64,000 bases of DNA from Bacillota bacterium (GCA_023461435.1 JAEYLC010000005.1:19846-83845); one strand, 5' to 3'. Shown: positions 8,266 to 17,903, numbered from the stretch's first letter. Numbers and translations are program-made. The notes: a model not told the origin generated them from the letters alone.

Positions 8266-8960
8266 TGACGCTGTTTAAAAAGATATTGGCTGAAAAGCTG
8301 GATGTGCTCAAGCTGAAGTATGACGACGCGGTAATAGATCATTGCGCCGCGTATTATGAGCTCGTGGTGGAAGCAAATAAGTATCAAAATCTCACGCGCA
8401 TCACCGACGAAGCGCAGGCGGCGGAGCAGCACTTTGCGGACGCGATGGCGCTTTGCGCCGCGCTCGAGCTGCCGCAGGGCTGCCGCGTGATTGATTTGGG
8501 ATCGGGCGCGGGGTTTCCGGGCGTGCCGCTCAAGCTGCTGCGGCCGGATATCGATATGACGCTGCTCGACGCGTCGAATAAGAAGACGGATTTCATCAAA
8601 AGCGCGCTTGCGAAAGTGGATGTGCGGGCGGACGTGATCTGCGGCCGCGCCGAGGAGCTCGGCAGGGGGCCGATGCGCGAGCGCTTTGATGTGGCGGTGT
8701 CGCGCGCGGTCGCGCCGATGCCGATGCTTTTGGAGCTCGCGACGCCGGTGCTCAAGCTCTTCGGGACGCTCGCCGCGTGGAAGGGTGAAACGTTTGCGCA
8801 GGAAATGCAGGACGCCGCGTCGGCGCTTAATGCGCTCGCGTGCGGGCAGACCGGCAGCTTTGCCGTGGGGCGCGGCGCGATACTGCTGATACAAAAGCAA
8901 AAACCCACGCCGGAGGTGTACCCGCGCAGGTTTTCCAAGATCAAGAGCATGCCGCTGTAA
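8265..8960 (+). CDS. rsmG: 16S rRNA (guanine-N7) methyltransferase RsmG
   Basis: A 231-residue SAM-dependent methyltransferase. The SAM loop is VIDLGSGAGFPGVPL, followed by LLDASNKKTDFI and DVAVSRAVAPM, all typical of RsmG (GidB), which methylates G527 of 16S rRNA. The ATG at 8265 shares a base with the ispE stop. It closes a three-gene operon. The next gene is convergent, leaving only 4 bases between stops. Confidence 0.96.
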   Translation: MTLFKKILAEKLDVLKLKYDDAVIDHCAAYYELVVEANKYQNLTRITDEAQAAEQHFADAMALCAALELPQGCRVIDLGSGAGFPGVPLKLLRPDIDMTLLDASNKKTDFIKSALAKVDVRADVICGRAEELGRGPMRERFDVAVSRAVAPMPMLLELATPVLKLFGTLAAWKGETFAQEMQDAASALNALACGQTGSFAVGRGAILLIQKQKPTPEVYPRRFSKIKSMPL

Positions 8961-8964
8961 TCGT

Positions 8965-10098
8965 TTACTCCTGATTATTCAGATCGATCTTATATGTTCT
9001 GTACGTACGGTAATGCCGCCCGCCCACGCGCTCCACGCTGCGGCGCGACGCGACATTCGTTTCGTCGATGCACGACGCTTCGATATATTTGAGCTGCGTT
9101 TCCTGCCAGTCCTTATAGGCTTCATAATACATCGCGTAGTTGACGCCCATGTTGTGATACTCTTTATCCACCATCTGTACAAGGGCTCTCGCGCCCGTGA
9201 TCCTGCGCTTGAAATAAAGATACTTGGCCCAGCCAAACGGCAGTATCTTTCCCTTCATGCGTTTAAGCACCTGATTGTAATCGGGCAGCGCCACCATGAA
9301 GCCGATGGGCTTGCCGCCCTTGCGCGCGATGTAGCAGTAGTGCCCGTCGTAAAACTGCAGCAGGCTTTTGAACTCATCGATCACGGCCTCAAGCGACGGC
9401 GTCACAAGATAATCCCATTCTTCAGGCACGCTGTTGTCAAGAATCTCCTTGATCGCGGTCGCTTCATTCACGATATCCTTAGGGTTCAGCTTATCGACCC
9501 GGAAGCCGCCCTTCTTCTTCGCGTATTCCACCGCCTTTTCATGGCGCTTGATGTCAAAATCCTCTGGGTTAAAAAGATACGCGAAGTGATCGTCGTTTTT
9601 GGTAAAGCCGTAGCTTTCGACGAGCTTTGGATAATAATCCTTGGTGTGCGCGTTCAGCAGCACCGGCGGTCCGTCATCTCCCATCACCACGAAGCCCTTG
9701 CGGTCGTCTCCGTTCGAAGGAGACAGCGGTCCGATCACGCGCTCCATGCCCTTTTCGCTGAGCCATTGCAGCGACACGTCGAGCAGCGCCCGGCACGCCT
9801 GCGCGTCGTCCACACACTCGAACATCGAAAAGAATCCCTGTTTGAAGCCTCTCACGCGGTTTAGTTCCTCATCAATACCCACCAGCACGCGGCCCACCGG
9901 CTTATGATCCTTATAGACCATGAAGAAAGCCTGATCACCGTTTTCAAAAAGCGGGTTGCCCTTGCCAAGAAGCACTTTTTTCGTGTCTGACTTGAGCGGC
10001 GCGACCCAGCTTGGGTCGTCCTTATAGAGCTTAAACTCAAGATTGATGAATTTTTTTAAATACCGCGACTTTTTCTCAAGCTTTTTGATTTCGTACAA
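8965..10098 (-). CDS. GNAT-fold conserved protein (YghO-like)
   Basis: A 377-residue soluble protein with an N-terminal KSRYLKKFINLEFKLYKDDPSWVAPL segment and two acetyltransferase-like halves (PVGRVLVGIDEELN and GGKPIGFMVALPDYNQVL). The overall pattern matches the uncharacterised YghO/N-acetyltransferase-like family. The substrate is unknown. It is monocistronic and convergent with rsmG. Confidence 0.75.
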   Translation of the reverse strand: MYEIKKLEKKSRYLKKFINLEFKLYKDDPSWVAPLKSDTKKVLLGKGNPLFENGDQAFFMVYKDHKPVGRVLVGIDEELNRVRGFKQGFFSMFECVDDAQACRALLDVSLQWLSEKGMERVIGPLSPSNGDDRKGFVVMGDDGPPVLLNAHTKDYYPKLVESYGFTKNDDHFAYLFNPEDFDIKRHEKAVEYAKKKGGFRVDKLNPKDIVNEATAIKEILDNSVPEEWDYLVTPSLEAVIDEFKSLLQFYDGHYCYIARKGGKPIGFMVALPDYNQVLKRMKGKILPFGWAKYLYFKRRITGARALVQMVDKEYHNMGVNYAMYYEAYKDWQETQLKYIEASCIDETNVASRRSVERVGGRHYRTYRTYKIDLNNQE

Positions 10099-10358
10099 TT
10101 GATATCATCTCCCCCGGCTGCCCCAAAATATATGTATAAAATAATCATACACGAGAGCCTTCTTTTGTGACAATAACAAAATTATGAATATTGGCCTTTG
10201 AGGCGAAAAATCGGCGACTCGTTAGAGCAAATAACCAGTTTTATGCATAATATGACCTTTACGCATTATTAACCTACGCTTTACTCTTTCGCGCAAGACG
10301 CCCGACGCCAGCCAAGGGATCATAAAATTATTATCGATAAAAAGCGAGGGAATCAGGC

Positions 10359-11702
10359 GTGAACGAGAAAAAGAAGATTCGGGCATGGTGTTTGTATGAT
10401 TTTGGCAACTCGGCGTTTGCCACCACGATACTCGCGGCGGTGCTGCCTGTTTATTTTTCAAGCGTGATCTACACGGGAACCGATACGGCGGCGACCGCGA
10501 TATGGGGCATCATCACGGCGGTGTCGATGGCGGTGATGGCCGTGATTTCGCCGATACTCGGCGCGATATCGGATAGCGCGAATTCAAAGAAAAAATTCTG
10601 GACGTTTTTTATGGGGCTCGGCTGCATCTCAACGGGGCTGCTTTTCCTGCCAAACCAGGGCGACACGTTGCTGCTGAGCGTGATATTCGTGCTCGCCAAT
10701 ATCGGCTTTGCGGGCTCGATCACGTTTTACGACGCGTTTTTGCCGCATATTGTGACGGCGGACCGCATGGACAAAACATCGTCCGCGGGCTACGCTTGGG
10801 GCTATATCGGCGGCGGGCTGCTGCTGATCGTCAATATGGTGATGATCATGAATCCGGGCCATGTGCTCGGCTCGGGTGACCCCAACATCGGCTACAAGGT
10901 CTCGTTCGTGAGCGTGGCGGTCTGGTGGTTCATTTTCTCCATACCGATGATGCGCCGCATCGGCGAGCCCGTCATCAGCGAGACGCCCAAAAAAGCGGGC
11001 GCCGCCGTGAAGGAGGGCTTTGCGCGTCTGAAAAACACGTTCTCGCATATCTGGCAGTATAAGGAGCTTTTCAAGTTTTTAATCGCGTTCTTCTTCTATA
11101 TCGACGGCGTCGGCACCATCATCCGCATGGCGACGGTGTTCGCGAGCGACAAGCAGCTTGGGCTTACAAATACGCTCGAAGCCGCGACGGGCGGGCTTTT
11201 AACCATGTCGATGGTGATGGCGCTGGGGCTCTTGATCACACAGCTTGTGGCGTGGCCGATGGCATTTGTGCTCGGGCGCGCAGGGCAGAAATGGGGCGCG
11301 AAAAACACGCTTTACCTTTGCATCGTTTCATATATTCTGATTTCCGTGTTGGGCACGTTCATGTTTGCGGACTGGAACTTCCTTGTGCTCGCGGCGCTTG
11401 TGGGCACGGTGCAGGGAGGTGTGCAGGCGCTTTCGCGCTCGCTGTTTGCCGCGATGGTGCCCAGAGAGAAAACGGGCGAGTTCTTCGGGTTCTTCGGTAT
11501 ATTTGAAAAGTTCGCGTCGATTTTGGGGCCGCTGCTGATGTCGCTCGTGACGGTGCTCACGGGCAACGTGCGGCTCTCGGTGCTCGCCGTGATTCCGCTT
11601 TTCATCATCGGCATGGTGCTGCTGGTCAAGGTGAAAACGCCCGATACGCGGCTGAATAAAGAGGGCGGTGTGATAGCCGGTGAGCTCGAGGGCAACCGGT
11701 AA
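10359..11702 (+). CDS. MFS permease, UMF1/Atg22-like family
   Basis: A 447-residue integral membrane protein with about 12 transmembrane helices. It opens with RAWCLYDFGNSAFATTILAAV, the hallmark of UMF1-type permeases, and has the MFS-like loop GAISDSANSKKKFW. Members are proposed effluxers of amino acids or other solutes; the substrate cannot be told. The GTG start at 10359 follows GAGGGA. It is monocistronic, ending at a strong bidirectional terminator. Confidence 0.85.
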   Translation: MNEKKKIRAWCLYDFGNSAFATTILAAVLPVYFSSVIYTGTDTAATAIWGIITAVSMAVMAVISPILGAISDSANSKKKFWTFFMGLGCISTGLLFLPNQGDTLLLSVIFVLANIGFAGSITFYDAFLPHIVTADRMDKTSSAGYAWGYIGGGLLLIVNMVMIMNPGHVLGSGDPNIGYKVSFVSVAVWWFIFSIPMMRRIGEPVISETPKKAGAAVKEGFARLKNTFSHIWQYKELFKFLIAFFFYIDGVGTIIRMATVFASDKQLGLTNTLEAATGGLLTMSMVMALGLLITQLVAWPMAFVLGRAGQKWGAKNTLYLCIVSYILISVLGTFMFADWNFLVLAALVGTVQGGVQALSRSLFAAMVPREKTGEFFGFFGIFEKFASILGPLLMSLVTVLTGNVRLSVLAVIPLFIIGMVLLVKVKTPDTRLNKEGGVIAGELEGNR

Positions 11703-11716
11703 TCAGAGCAAATGAA

Positions 11717-11746
11717 AAGCCCGGTATGCAATGCGCATGCCGGGCT
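11717..11746. terminator. Bidirectional terminator
   Basis: AAGCCCGGTATGC/GCATGCCGGGCTT stem of 13 pairs between the permease and the convergent M56 gene. Confidence 0.8.
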
Positions 11747-11755
11747 TGCCTTGGT

Positions 11756-14236
11756 TTAATAGCCTGTATTAAGATTCAGCACACTGCCGTCAATCGCATT
11801 GATGGTTAAAAAGCTGTCATGGGGCTGTGAGTAATACTCACCGCTGCGTTGTTCATAATATTCTTTGATTTCATCAATATCCGCATCGCCTGGGATGAAC
11901 GAAGCGTCCACAGCGTCAATATTGTAAGTATCTTTGGTAGAACCAAAGAAATTCCAGACAGGAACCAGCAAATACGTACTCAGGTCATCCTTTGATGCGA
12001 CACGCCCCAATCCGAGTGTAATTTTCTCGATGCGGAAGGTTCGGTTGGCAACCAGCTTATCATCAACGACAGAGTTGTTAACATACATCTGCTCCGCAAA
12101 TATCTTTTGAATCTGATCAAACGGCAGGAGTGGCGCGTTTTCAGTATCCTTCCCCAGCAGCTCGACAGGCGAATTCCATTGAAATTGCGCAACGCCTGAG
12201 TCATCCACGCAGACGAGGATTCTCTCAAAAGCCCAGGGCGGCCTGAAATCAGGCGGGTAATCGCCGTTTTTGACAGCGTCTGGATCAGATGACATGGCGC
12301 TTCCTCCTCTGCGTTCAAATATCGTTGGAATACCATCGACTGTTCGCGTGAAGTAGACCATATAGCATTGCGGGTTTTGGCTGACATCCTCGCCTTCACC
12401 TCCGCCGATGATTCCGCGTGAAACCGCTGCGACATCCATGCCCGTAACGCCAAGATCAGCAATAAGCTGTTTGGCTTGGGCAATCGCATCGTCTTGCGTG
12501 ATCGTTAATGTGACGGGTGCATCGTCGGGCAAACTCCATTCGTCAAAGCGATTGAACGTGCCGTTCGAATCCGTATTGACAAACCTCGCAAAGCACATGA
12601 GAGAATTCAAAATATTTTCTCCATGATTCATTAGCCAAAGTGTGGCATTTTCCTTTTTCCCCAAATCCGCTTTGATATCCAGCCGCACTTCGCCATACTC
12701 ATTGGGCTGCAGCAGTGTGGATGCCGTCTGATCGTCCGCCGTTTCGGGCGCTGTCAGTATCGCCTGCTCAATGAGATCAATGGTTTGCTGCAGATCTTCT
12801 TCGCTGTTGTCGTTGCTTTTTGGATCAATCTTCTTCTGTTCGAGCGTGGCTTTGGCTTCCACGAGCCTCTGTTCAAGCTCGGATTTTGTGAGCGGCTTGG
12901 CAGCGTTGTAGATCGTTGCATCCTTAAAAAGGAGACTGATAAGACGGTCGGCTTGCTCCTGAGAGAACTGTCCGGGTTTAATCCTCGTTACCGGATAAGC
13001 GTCCACATTAGGAAGGATGACCTGCGCGTCAATATCCAGCGTAATTTTACTTCCATCCCGCTGCACAGTTTCCTGCCATGTCTCCGGCGCTTCATATTTA
13101 GCCGCTGGTGCGGGTGTCGCGCTCACTGCGGCCTCAAGAGCGCCTTCGTTTTTATTGACGACAACAGGCGCTGCGGGCGTCGGCTGGCATGCCGTCGTGA
13201 AGCACGCGACAAACAGCAGCAGTGCAAGCAGCAAAGCCGCAATGCGCGCCGACAGCCCCGTGCGCTTTGTCATGAATATGCCTCTCACGCGTTTTTCCAG
13301 CGTTTTGCGTCCGTTTCCCGCGCTCATGCCGAGCGCGTAGAACGGCTTTGCGTCCCGACCCATATCGATCATCATGTGGATGTAGCGCGTGCGCTCCTGC
13401 GGTGCCATGCGGGCTGTGACGGCCGCGTCGCACGCCGTCTCCATGTCGGCCTGTATGCGGCGCAAAGCAACCCAAACGACGGGGTTGAACCAATATACGC
13501 AGCGCAGCGCGAGCAGCAGCAGGCTTATGAGATGGTCTTTTCGCTTGAAATGCATGAGCTCGTGACGGATGCCGAAATGCAGCGCTTCTTTGTCCTGCAG
13601 CGAGTGAACCGGCAGCAGCAGCGCCGGGCGCAGCGACGCGGACAGTGCGGGCGAGGCGAGCCAGCCCTGCACGGATACGCGGATATTGCGGCGGATACGC
13701 AGGGCTCTTTTTTCCGCACTCACCATATCCAATACGGATTCGGGCATATGCATGCCACCGCGCTTGATTCTGCGGCTGAGCCGCAGCCATTGTATGGCTG
13801 TGTACGTCAAAAATCCAAGCATGCCCGCCGCCCAAGCCATGACGATGATCATCTGCCAGTCGATCGGCTTTGAGGAAGCCGGTGATTGCGGGAAGGAGTT
13901 CGGAGTGGAAGCTGTTTGATCTGCCGTTTGAGACGGAATCACACTCTCGTCCGATACCGGCAATGCGGGAGAAGCAACGGAAGGAGTCTCGATATTATCG
14001 GATAATGCGGTTTCTTGTAATGCCGACGTTGGAACGGACTGCGGCACCGTGAATAAGTGCCAGCCGCTGTCGAGCGTAACAGGAACAATGAGACGCAGCA
14101 GCAGCAGCGTCCACACGGCGCAATTGAGCGCGGCGGAAATACGGCGGCGGAAGAGCCGCTGAAAAATGAGAATGGCTGCGAATATGATTGCGGAGAACAG
14201 CGTGATGTCGAGCAGCGCAGTGAGTATCGTTGTCAT
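11756..14236 (-). CDS. M56 (BlaR1-type) peptidase fused to a lipoprotein-like sensor domain, copy 1
   Basis: An 826-residue membrane protein. The N-terminal part is a BlaR1/MecR1-type M56 protease with TM helices near 7-25, 36-55 and 128-148, zinc motif HELMH (225-229) and ETACD (E266). A hydrophobic segment at 330-346 is followed by CFTTACQPTP (C350), which looks like a lipobox inside a polytopic protein, then a 470-residue extracellular domain (possibly DUF6034-like). By family logic, ligand sensing outside activates the protease to cleave BlaI. No β-lactamase or PBP-like domain is present, so the signal is unlikely to be a β-lactam. It lies 55 bp downstream of copy 2. Confidence 0.85.
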   Translation of the reverse strand: MTTILTALLDITLFSAIIFAAILIFQRLFRRRISAALNCAVWTLLLLRLIVPVTLDSGWHLFTVPQSVPTSALQETALSDNIETPSVASPALPVSDESVIPSQTADQTASTPNSFPQSPASSKPIDWQMIIVMAWAAGMLGFLTYTAIQWLRLSRRIKRGGMHMPESVLDMVSAEKRALRIRRNIRVSVQGWLASPALSASLRPALLLPVHSLQDKEALHFGIRHELMHFKRKDHLISLLLLALRCVYWFNPVVWVALRRIQADMETACDAAVTARMAPQERTRYIHMMIDMGRDAKPFYALGMSAGNGRKTLEKRVRGIFMTKRTGLSARIAALLLALLLFVACFTTACQPTPAAPVVVNKNEGALEAAVSATPAPAAKYEAPETWQETVQRDGSKITLDIDAQVILPNVDAYPVTRIKPGQFSQEQADRLISLLFKDATIYNAAKPLTKSELEQRLVEAKATLEQKKIDPKSNDNSEEDLQQTIDLIEQAILTAPETADDQTASTLLQPNEYGEVRLDIKADLGKKENATLWLMNHGENILNSLMCFARFVNTDSNGTFNRFDEWSLPDDAPVTLTITQDDAIAQAKQLIADLGVTGMDVAAVSRGIIGGGEGEDVSQNPQCYMVYFTRTVDGIPTIFERRGGSAMSSDPDAVKNGDYPPDFRPPWAFERILVCVDDSGVAQFQWNSPVELLGKDTENAPLLPFDQIQKIFAEQMYVNNSVVDDKLVANRTFRIEKITLGLGRVASKDDLSTYLLVPVWNFFGSTKDTYNIDAVDASFIPGDADIDEIKEYYEQRSGEYYSQPHDSFLTINAIDGSVLNLNTGY

Positions 14237-14291
14237 CTTTGTTCACCTTCTTTAGCGACCGGTGCGCTAAGCATGCACCGGATTCGAATTC

Positions 14292-16775
14292 TTATTGCGG
14301 CGCGGCGTCGTCGCCGCCCGACAGTATGTCGACGTTCTGTCCGTAGACAACACCGCCGTCCAGCGCGTTGAACGCGGGGCTTAAATAGCTGAACGTTTGA
14401 TCGATGTCATTCGGATAATGATAGACGACGGAGCCTTGAGCGATCCACACAGGGATATCCCAGACGCTGTCAATATCGTCCTTGGTGTTGATATAGCCGG
14501 AGACCAGCCGGATGCTGTCGATCCGAACGTCCACAGCATCGGTCGCGTATTCGTATTTGAGCTGGTTTAATATGCGCTCCTGGATATCCTTGAAAGGCAG
14601 CAGCTCGGAATTTTCGCTGACCGTTTCCGCGCTCTGCGCCATCTCAAACCACCAGACCGCCTCGATGCCGTTCTGCGAGATCACCATTGAAAGCGTCTCC
14701 ATTGTAAACGGCGGCGCATAAGCCTCATTGTTCTCGCTGCGGGACATCTGGGATTGGTTGTCGTAGCCGCTGAGCGCACCGAGCATGCGCGTGTATTGCA
14801 CCACATATCCTTGATCCTGCGCCACCACGTTGGAAAACCCCGCCATACCGTCGTACCTGTCGATCATTGCTTTTTCCACATTCACGATCCCCATGCCGTC
14901 GATTCCAAGATCGGTGACGGCCTTGCCTGCTTGCGCGACGGCGTCGTTCTCAGTGATGGTAAAATTATCGAAGAAACCGTTATGAAGCAGCTCCATGGTG
15001 CTGTCATGAGCGGCGAGCGTGGCGTCGTCATAAAAGCTTCGCTCTTTTTCGGGAATTTCGGGCTGGGCTTCCAGCATCGATTGTGCAAAATAGTTGATAT
15101 TCGTGTTAAAAGTAAACTGGTTGCCCGCGGTGTTGCCCTTTTCATACCGTGTGGCAAAGATGCTGCCCGACTTGCCGTTTTCCGACGAGAAATTGATGTT
15201 CACGAAATTTTTGCCGCGGCTTTCATCCACGTTGCCGTCGTAATCGCGGTAATAATCAAAATCAGTCGTCGCGGGCGTCACCTCATTGGCAGCCGGAGCG
15301 CTTGCGAGCTTTTCCTCAATGCTCTTCACCCACGGGTCGTCTGCGGCGGGCGGGACATAGTCGCCGTCCACAAGCTGGCCCCGCTTGGCCTCGATCAGCC
15401 GCTGCTCATAAAATTCCTTGGTGAACACATCATGCGCGGAAAACGCCGCATCGGGCGCGAAATAGCTGATCAACTCATTGAGTCTGTCCTGAGTCAGTTC
15501 CTTGCGTTCCAGCCGGTGCACGGGAAAACCGCCGGTTTCGGGAACATCCACGTTGGCATCGATTTTAACGGTGCTGCTGTCGTTGAGCTTTTCTTCTTCG
15601 GTCCATCTGTCGGGCACATCGATGAGCGGGCTTTCGCTCGGCTGTTCATTTTCCCCGGTGTTGAGCGCGTCGGACGGCAGCCCCTGCGCCTTGTTGACCA
15701 CAACAGGTGTCTCGGGTGTCGGCTGGCATGCCGTCGTGAAGCACGTGAAGAGCAGCAGCAGCGCGATGAAAAACGCCGCCATACGTGTGGACCGGCTCGT
15801 ACGCTTTGTCATGAACATTCCTCTCACGCGCTTTTCCAGTGCTTTGCGGCCCGCGCCCATGCCGAGCGCATATTGCGGCTTTGCGTCGCGCCCCATATCG
15901 ATCATCGCGGAGATATAGCGCGTGCGCTCCTGCGGCGCCATGCGGGCTGTGACGGCGGCGTCGCAGGCCGTCTCCATGTCGGTCTGTATGCGCCGAAACG
16001 CTATCCATACGACAGGATTGAACCAGTACACGCAGCGCAGCGCGAGCAGCAGCAGGCTTAAGAGGTGGTCCCGCCGCTTGTAGTGCGTGAGCTCGTGACG
16101 GATGCCGAACTTCAGCGCTTCGGTATCGTGCAGCATGTGAGACGGCAGCAGCAGTTTTGGTCTCACGGCCGCGGACAGCGCGGGAGATGTGAGCCAATCT
16201 TGCACGAAAATTCTGATGCGGGTGCGGATATGCAAATCCCGCCTGCAGTCTTCCGCGATGGTTTGCACGGATGTGGGAACAGATGCCGAACTGCAGGATA
16301 TCCTTTTGTTTAAGCGTGTCCATTGAACGGCTGTGTATATGAAGAGCCCGAGCGCGCCCGCCGCCCAAGCTATGACGATGATCGTCTGCCAGTCGATCGG
16401 CTTTGAAGAGGCTGGTGATTGCGGGTCGGCGTTCGCAGTGTGAGTTGTTTGATCTGTCGTTTGAGACGGAATTACGCTGTTGTCCGATACCGGCAATGCG
16501 GGTGAAGAAACGGAAGGAGTCTGGATATTATCGGACGGTGCGGAATCCTGTAATGCCGACATTTGAACCGCCTGCGGCGCCGGAACGGTGAGCACGTGCC
16601 AGCCGCTTTCGATCGTGACGGGAACCAGCAGGCGCAGTATCAGCAGCGCCCACACCGCGTAATTGAGCGTGGCGGAAATGCGGCGGCGGAAAAGCCGCTG
16701 AAACAGAAGAATCGCCGCCAGCAATATGGCGGAGAACAGCGTGACGTCGAGCAGCGCGGTGAGTATGGCTGTCAT
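14292..16775 (-). CDS. M56 peptidase fused to a lipoprotein-like sensor domain, copy 2
   Basis: An 827-residue paralogue of the 11756-14236 protein. It has TM helices at 5-25 and 36-54, a Ser/Pro/Thr linker at about 65-122, HELTH (227-231) and ETACD for zinc, then CFTTACQPTP (C350) and a long extracellular domain. The M56 halves of the two copies are close; the sensor domains are more divergent, suggesting duplication followed by change of ligand. Its start overlaps the BlaI stop by ATGA, so repressor and protease are translated together. Confidence 0.87.
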   Translation of the reverse strand: MTAILTALLDVTLFSAILLAAILLFQRLFRRRISATLNYAVWALLILRLLVPVTIESGWHVLTVPAPQAVQMSALQDSAPSDNIQTPSVSSPALPVSDNSVIPSQTTDQTTHTANADPQSPASSKPIDWQTIIVIAWAAGALGLFIYTAVQWTRLNKRISCSSASVPTSVQTIAEDCRRDLHIRTRIRIFVQDWLTSPALSAAVRPKLLLPSHMLHDTEALKFGIRHELTHYKRRDHLLSLLLLALRCVYWFNPVVWIAFRRIQTDMETACDAAVTARMAPQERTRYISAMIDMGRDAKPQYALGMGAGRKALEKRVRGMFMTKRTSRSTRMAAFFIALLLLFTCFTTACQPTPETPVVVNKAQGLPSDALNTGENEQPSESPLIDVPDRWTEEEKLNDSSTVKIDANVDVPETGGFPVHRLERKELTQDRLNELISYFAPDAAFSAHDVFTKEFYEQRLIEAKRGQLVDGDYVPPAADDPWVKSIEEKLASAPAANEVTPATTDFDYYRDYDGNVDESRGKNFVNINFSSENGKSGSIFATRYEKGNTAGNQFTFNTNINYFAQSMLEAQPEIPEKERSFYDDATLAAHDSTMELLHNGFFDNFTITENDAVAQAGKAVTDLGIDGMGIVNVEKAMIDRYDGMAGFSNVVAQDQGYVVQYTRMLGALSGYDNQSQMSRSENNEAYAPPFTMETLSMVISQNGIEAVWWFEMAQSAETVSENSELLPFKDIQERILNQLKYEYATDAVDVRIDSIRLVSGYINTKDDIDSVWDIPVWIAQGSVVYHYPNDIDQTFSYLSPAFNALDGGVVYGQNVDILSGGDDAAPQ

Positions 16776-17155
16776 TTGCGGTTTCCTTCTTTGTTCAGGC
16801 TGTCGAGCAGCGCTTTGAGCTCAGTGCGGTCCGCTTCGTTAAGCTCGCTGTCGCGGATCATGTAGACAAGCAGGTCTTTGGCGGAACGGCTCGGGAATTT
16901 GTCGAGTATGTGGCGGCTCTCCTCCATAAAACACTCGTCTTTTTCCACGAGCGGGTAGTAGAAGTTATCGCGCCCAATGCGATTAAAGCCGATGAGCCCT
17001 TTGTCGCTCATGCGCTTCACATACGTGACATATGTGTTGTACTTCCAATCAAATGCGTCGCCCATTGCGCTGATAATGCCGGACATCGTGAGATTCGGCG
17101 TTGTCCACAGCGCCTCCATCAGCGCCCATTCGGGCTTGGATAACGATCTTTGCAT
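16772..17155 (-). CDS. BlaI/MecI-type repressor
   Basis: A 127-residue dimeric winged-helix repressor. LSKPEWALMEALW and TYVTYVKRMSDKGLI are the DNA-binding part; the C-terminal 45 residues form the dimerisation arm that M56 proteases cleave. It is the first gene of an operon with two M56 proteins. A TACAATTGTA dyad covers its own -10 box, so autorepression is likely. Confidence 0.93.
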   Translation of the reverse strand: MQRSLSKPEWALMEALWTTPNLTMSGIISAMGDAFDWKYNTYVTYVKRMSDKGLIGFNRIGRDNFYYPLVEKDECFMEESRHILDKFPSRSAKDLLVYMIRDSELNEADRTELKALLDSLNKEGNRK

Positions 17156-17203
17156 AAACGGCCTCTTTTCAAAGAATAAACCCTATAACGGTAAACTTAT
17201 ACT

Positions 17204-17236
17204 TACAATTGTAGTGCTGTTGGGGACAATTGTCAA
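17204..17236 (-). promoter_or_regulatory. BlaI-type operator/promoter of the first blaI-M56 operon
   Basis: On the reverse strand: TTGACA (17236-17231), 17 bases, TACAAT (17213-17208). The -10 box is embedded in the perfect palindrome TACAATTGTA (17204-17213). A second related dyad GACAATTGTC (17225-17234) overlaps the -35. Paired dyads over the promoter are typical of BlaI sites. Confidence 0.8.
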
Positions 17237-17273
17237 TAGATTCTGATAAGCGGTCAAAAATTTTAATGCAGAT

Positions 17274-17316
17274 AAAAAAACAGGCTTTTCCGGCTAACAG
17301 GCTCCATTTGGCCTGG
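17274..17316 (-). terminator. Probable terminator of the ncRNA transcript
   Basis: CAGGC/GCCTG arms (17311-17315 and 17298-17302, with another GCCTG at 17281-17285) followed on the reverse strand by TTTTTTT. A weaker hairpin with TTTTAATTT lies at about 17388-17420 and could end the transcript earlier. Confidence 0.6.
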
Positions 17317-17456
17317 TCTCCGATTAGCGAAGCTCTTTGGGAAGTTTTCGTACGTATAAATTGTTAATATAAGAGATACGGCAAATTAAAAGCCCGCTGG
17401 CCGCAGGGATAAGCGGACCGTTATGAAAATGAATTTCGTTTAATTTTTTGATTATA

Positions 17457-17666
17457 GGCGGCGGCTGACCTGGTCTTTGCCCCCACATCCGCCGGCTGGG
17501 CATTTTGCTCATAAGGCGCTATGGCCTCCCCACGACTCTGCCTCTCGGGAATTTTCCCGGCCGGGCTGACATCTAAACCGCGCCATGCTCACAGGGCATT
17601 CGCCTGCTTACGTGGGTCGTTTTGCCCGCGACTGGCATCGACTTCCAACCACAGACCCGCCGCCAT
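17457..17666 (-). ncRNA. Structured noncoding RNA (candidate raiA-type or 6S-like; family not assigned)
   Basis: About 210 bases closed by GGCGGCGG (17457-17464) and CCGCCGCC (17657-17664). Inside are CCCACG/CGTGGG, a CGGGAA/TTCCCG hairpin, and a GGCGC/GCGCC contact that would make a pseudoknot-like fold. It has a consensus promoter on the reverse strand and no coding content. The motif ACGTAAGCAGGCGAATGCCC resembles what I recall of the Firmicute/Actinobacterial raiA motif, but only from memory. RNase P, tmRNA and SRP signatures were looked for and not found. Confidence 0.65.
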
Positions 17667-17672
17667 AAGAGG

Positions 17673-17701
17673 ATTATAAGGGGCGGTGTGCAAATAGTCA
17701 A
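17673..17701 (-). promoter_or_regulatory. Consensus promoter of the ncRNA
   Basis: Reverse strand TTGACT (17701-17696), 17-base spacer, TATAAT (17678-17673). The predicted start at about 17666 coincides with the closing helix of the RNA. Confidence 0.85.
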
Positions 17702-17741
17702 ATATGGGAGGTTTTTGTATCTTTGCAGATCAGTCTGAAGA

Positions 17742-17808
17742 TTGATTTATTCGTCTGCCGTGTTATAATGAGTGTGGCTTAGAAAGAGCCTATCCGATTA
17801 TGTCGGAT
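17742..17808 (+). promoter_or_regulatory. corA promoter and leader hairpin
   Basis: TTGATT (17742-17747), 16 bases, TATAAT (17764-17769). In the leader an ATCCGA/TCGGAT hairpin with loop TTATG (17792-17808) is followed by TTTTA, a possible attenuator before the leader ORF. Confidence 0.65.
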
Positions 17809-17837
17809 TTTACATGAATCCCAAGGAGGTGGTATGC

Positions 17838-17903
17838 GTGGACGCGGACCCTACATTACAACACAAATATTCCGGCGGCGTGCATACCGGCTGGCAGGCA
17901 TAG
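17838..17903 (+). CDS. Possible corA leader peptide
   Basis: A GTG at 17838 lies 8 bases after a perfect AAGGAGG and opens a 21-codon frame that begins V/M-D-A-D-P-T and ends TGWQA. An acidic/proline start recalls MgtL-type leader peptides that sense low Mg2+ through ribosome instability. Another frame from ATG 17834 (4 bases after the same SD) gives a 35-codon Arg-rich peptide whose TGA overlaps the corA ATG. Which frame is used cannot be decided from the sequence. Confidence 0.45.
   Translation: MDADPTLQHKYSGGVHTGWQA

Noticed and set aside
14754..16061. 435-codon forward ORF antisense to the second M56 gene
   Set aside because: Antisense shadow with no recognisable domain.
17324..17512. 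62-codon reverse ORF in the ncRNA region
   Set aside because: Overlaps the structured RNA; no SD, unlikely protein.
17457..17666. SRP RNA, tmRNA or RNase P identity for the structured RNA
   Set aside because: Their diagnostic segments (SRP GGAAGC loop, tmRNA ends, RNase P P4) are absent, although CAGGTCAG recalls SRP.
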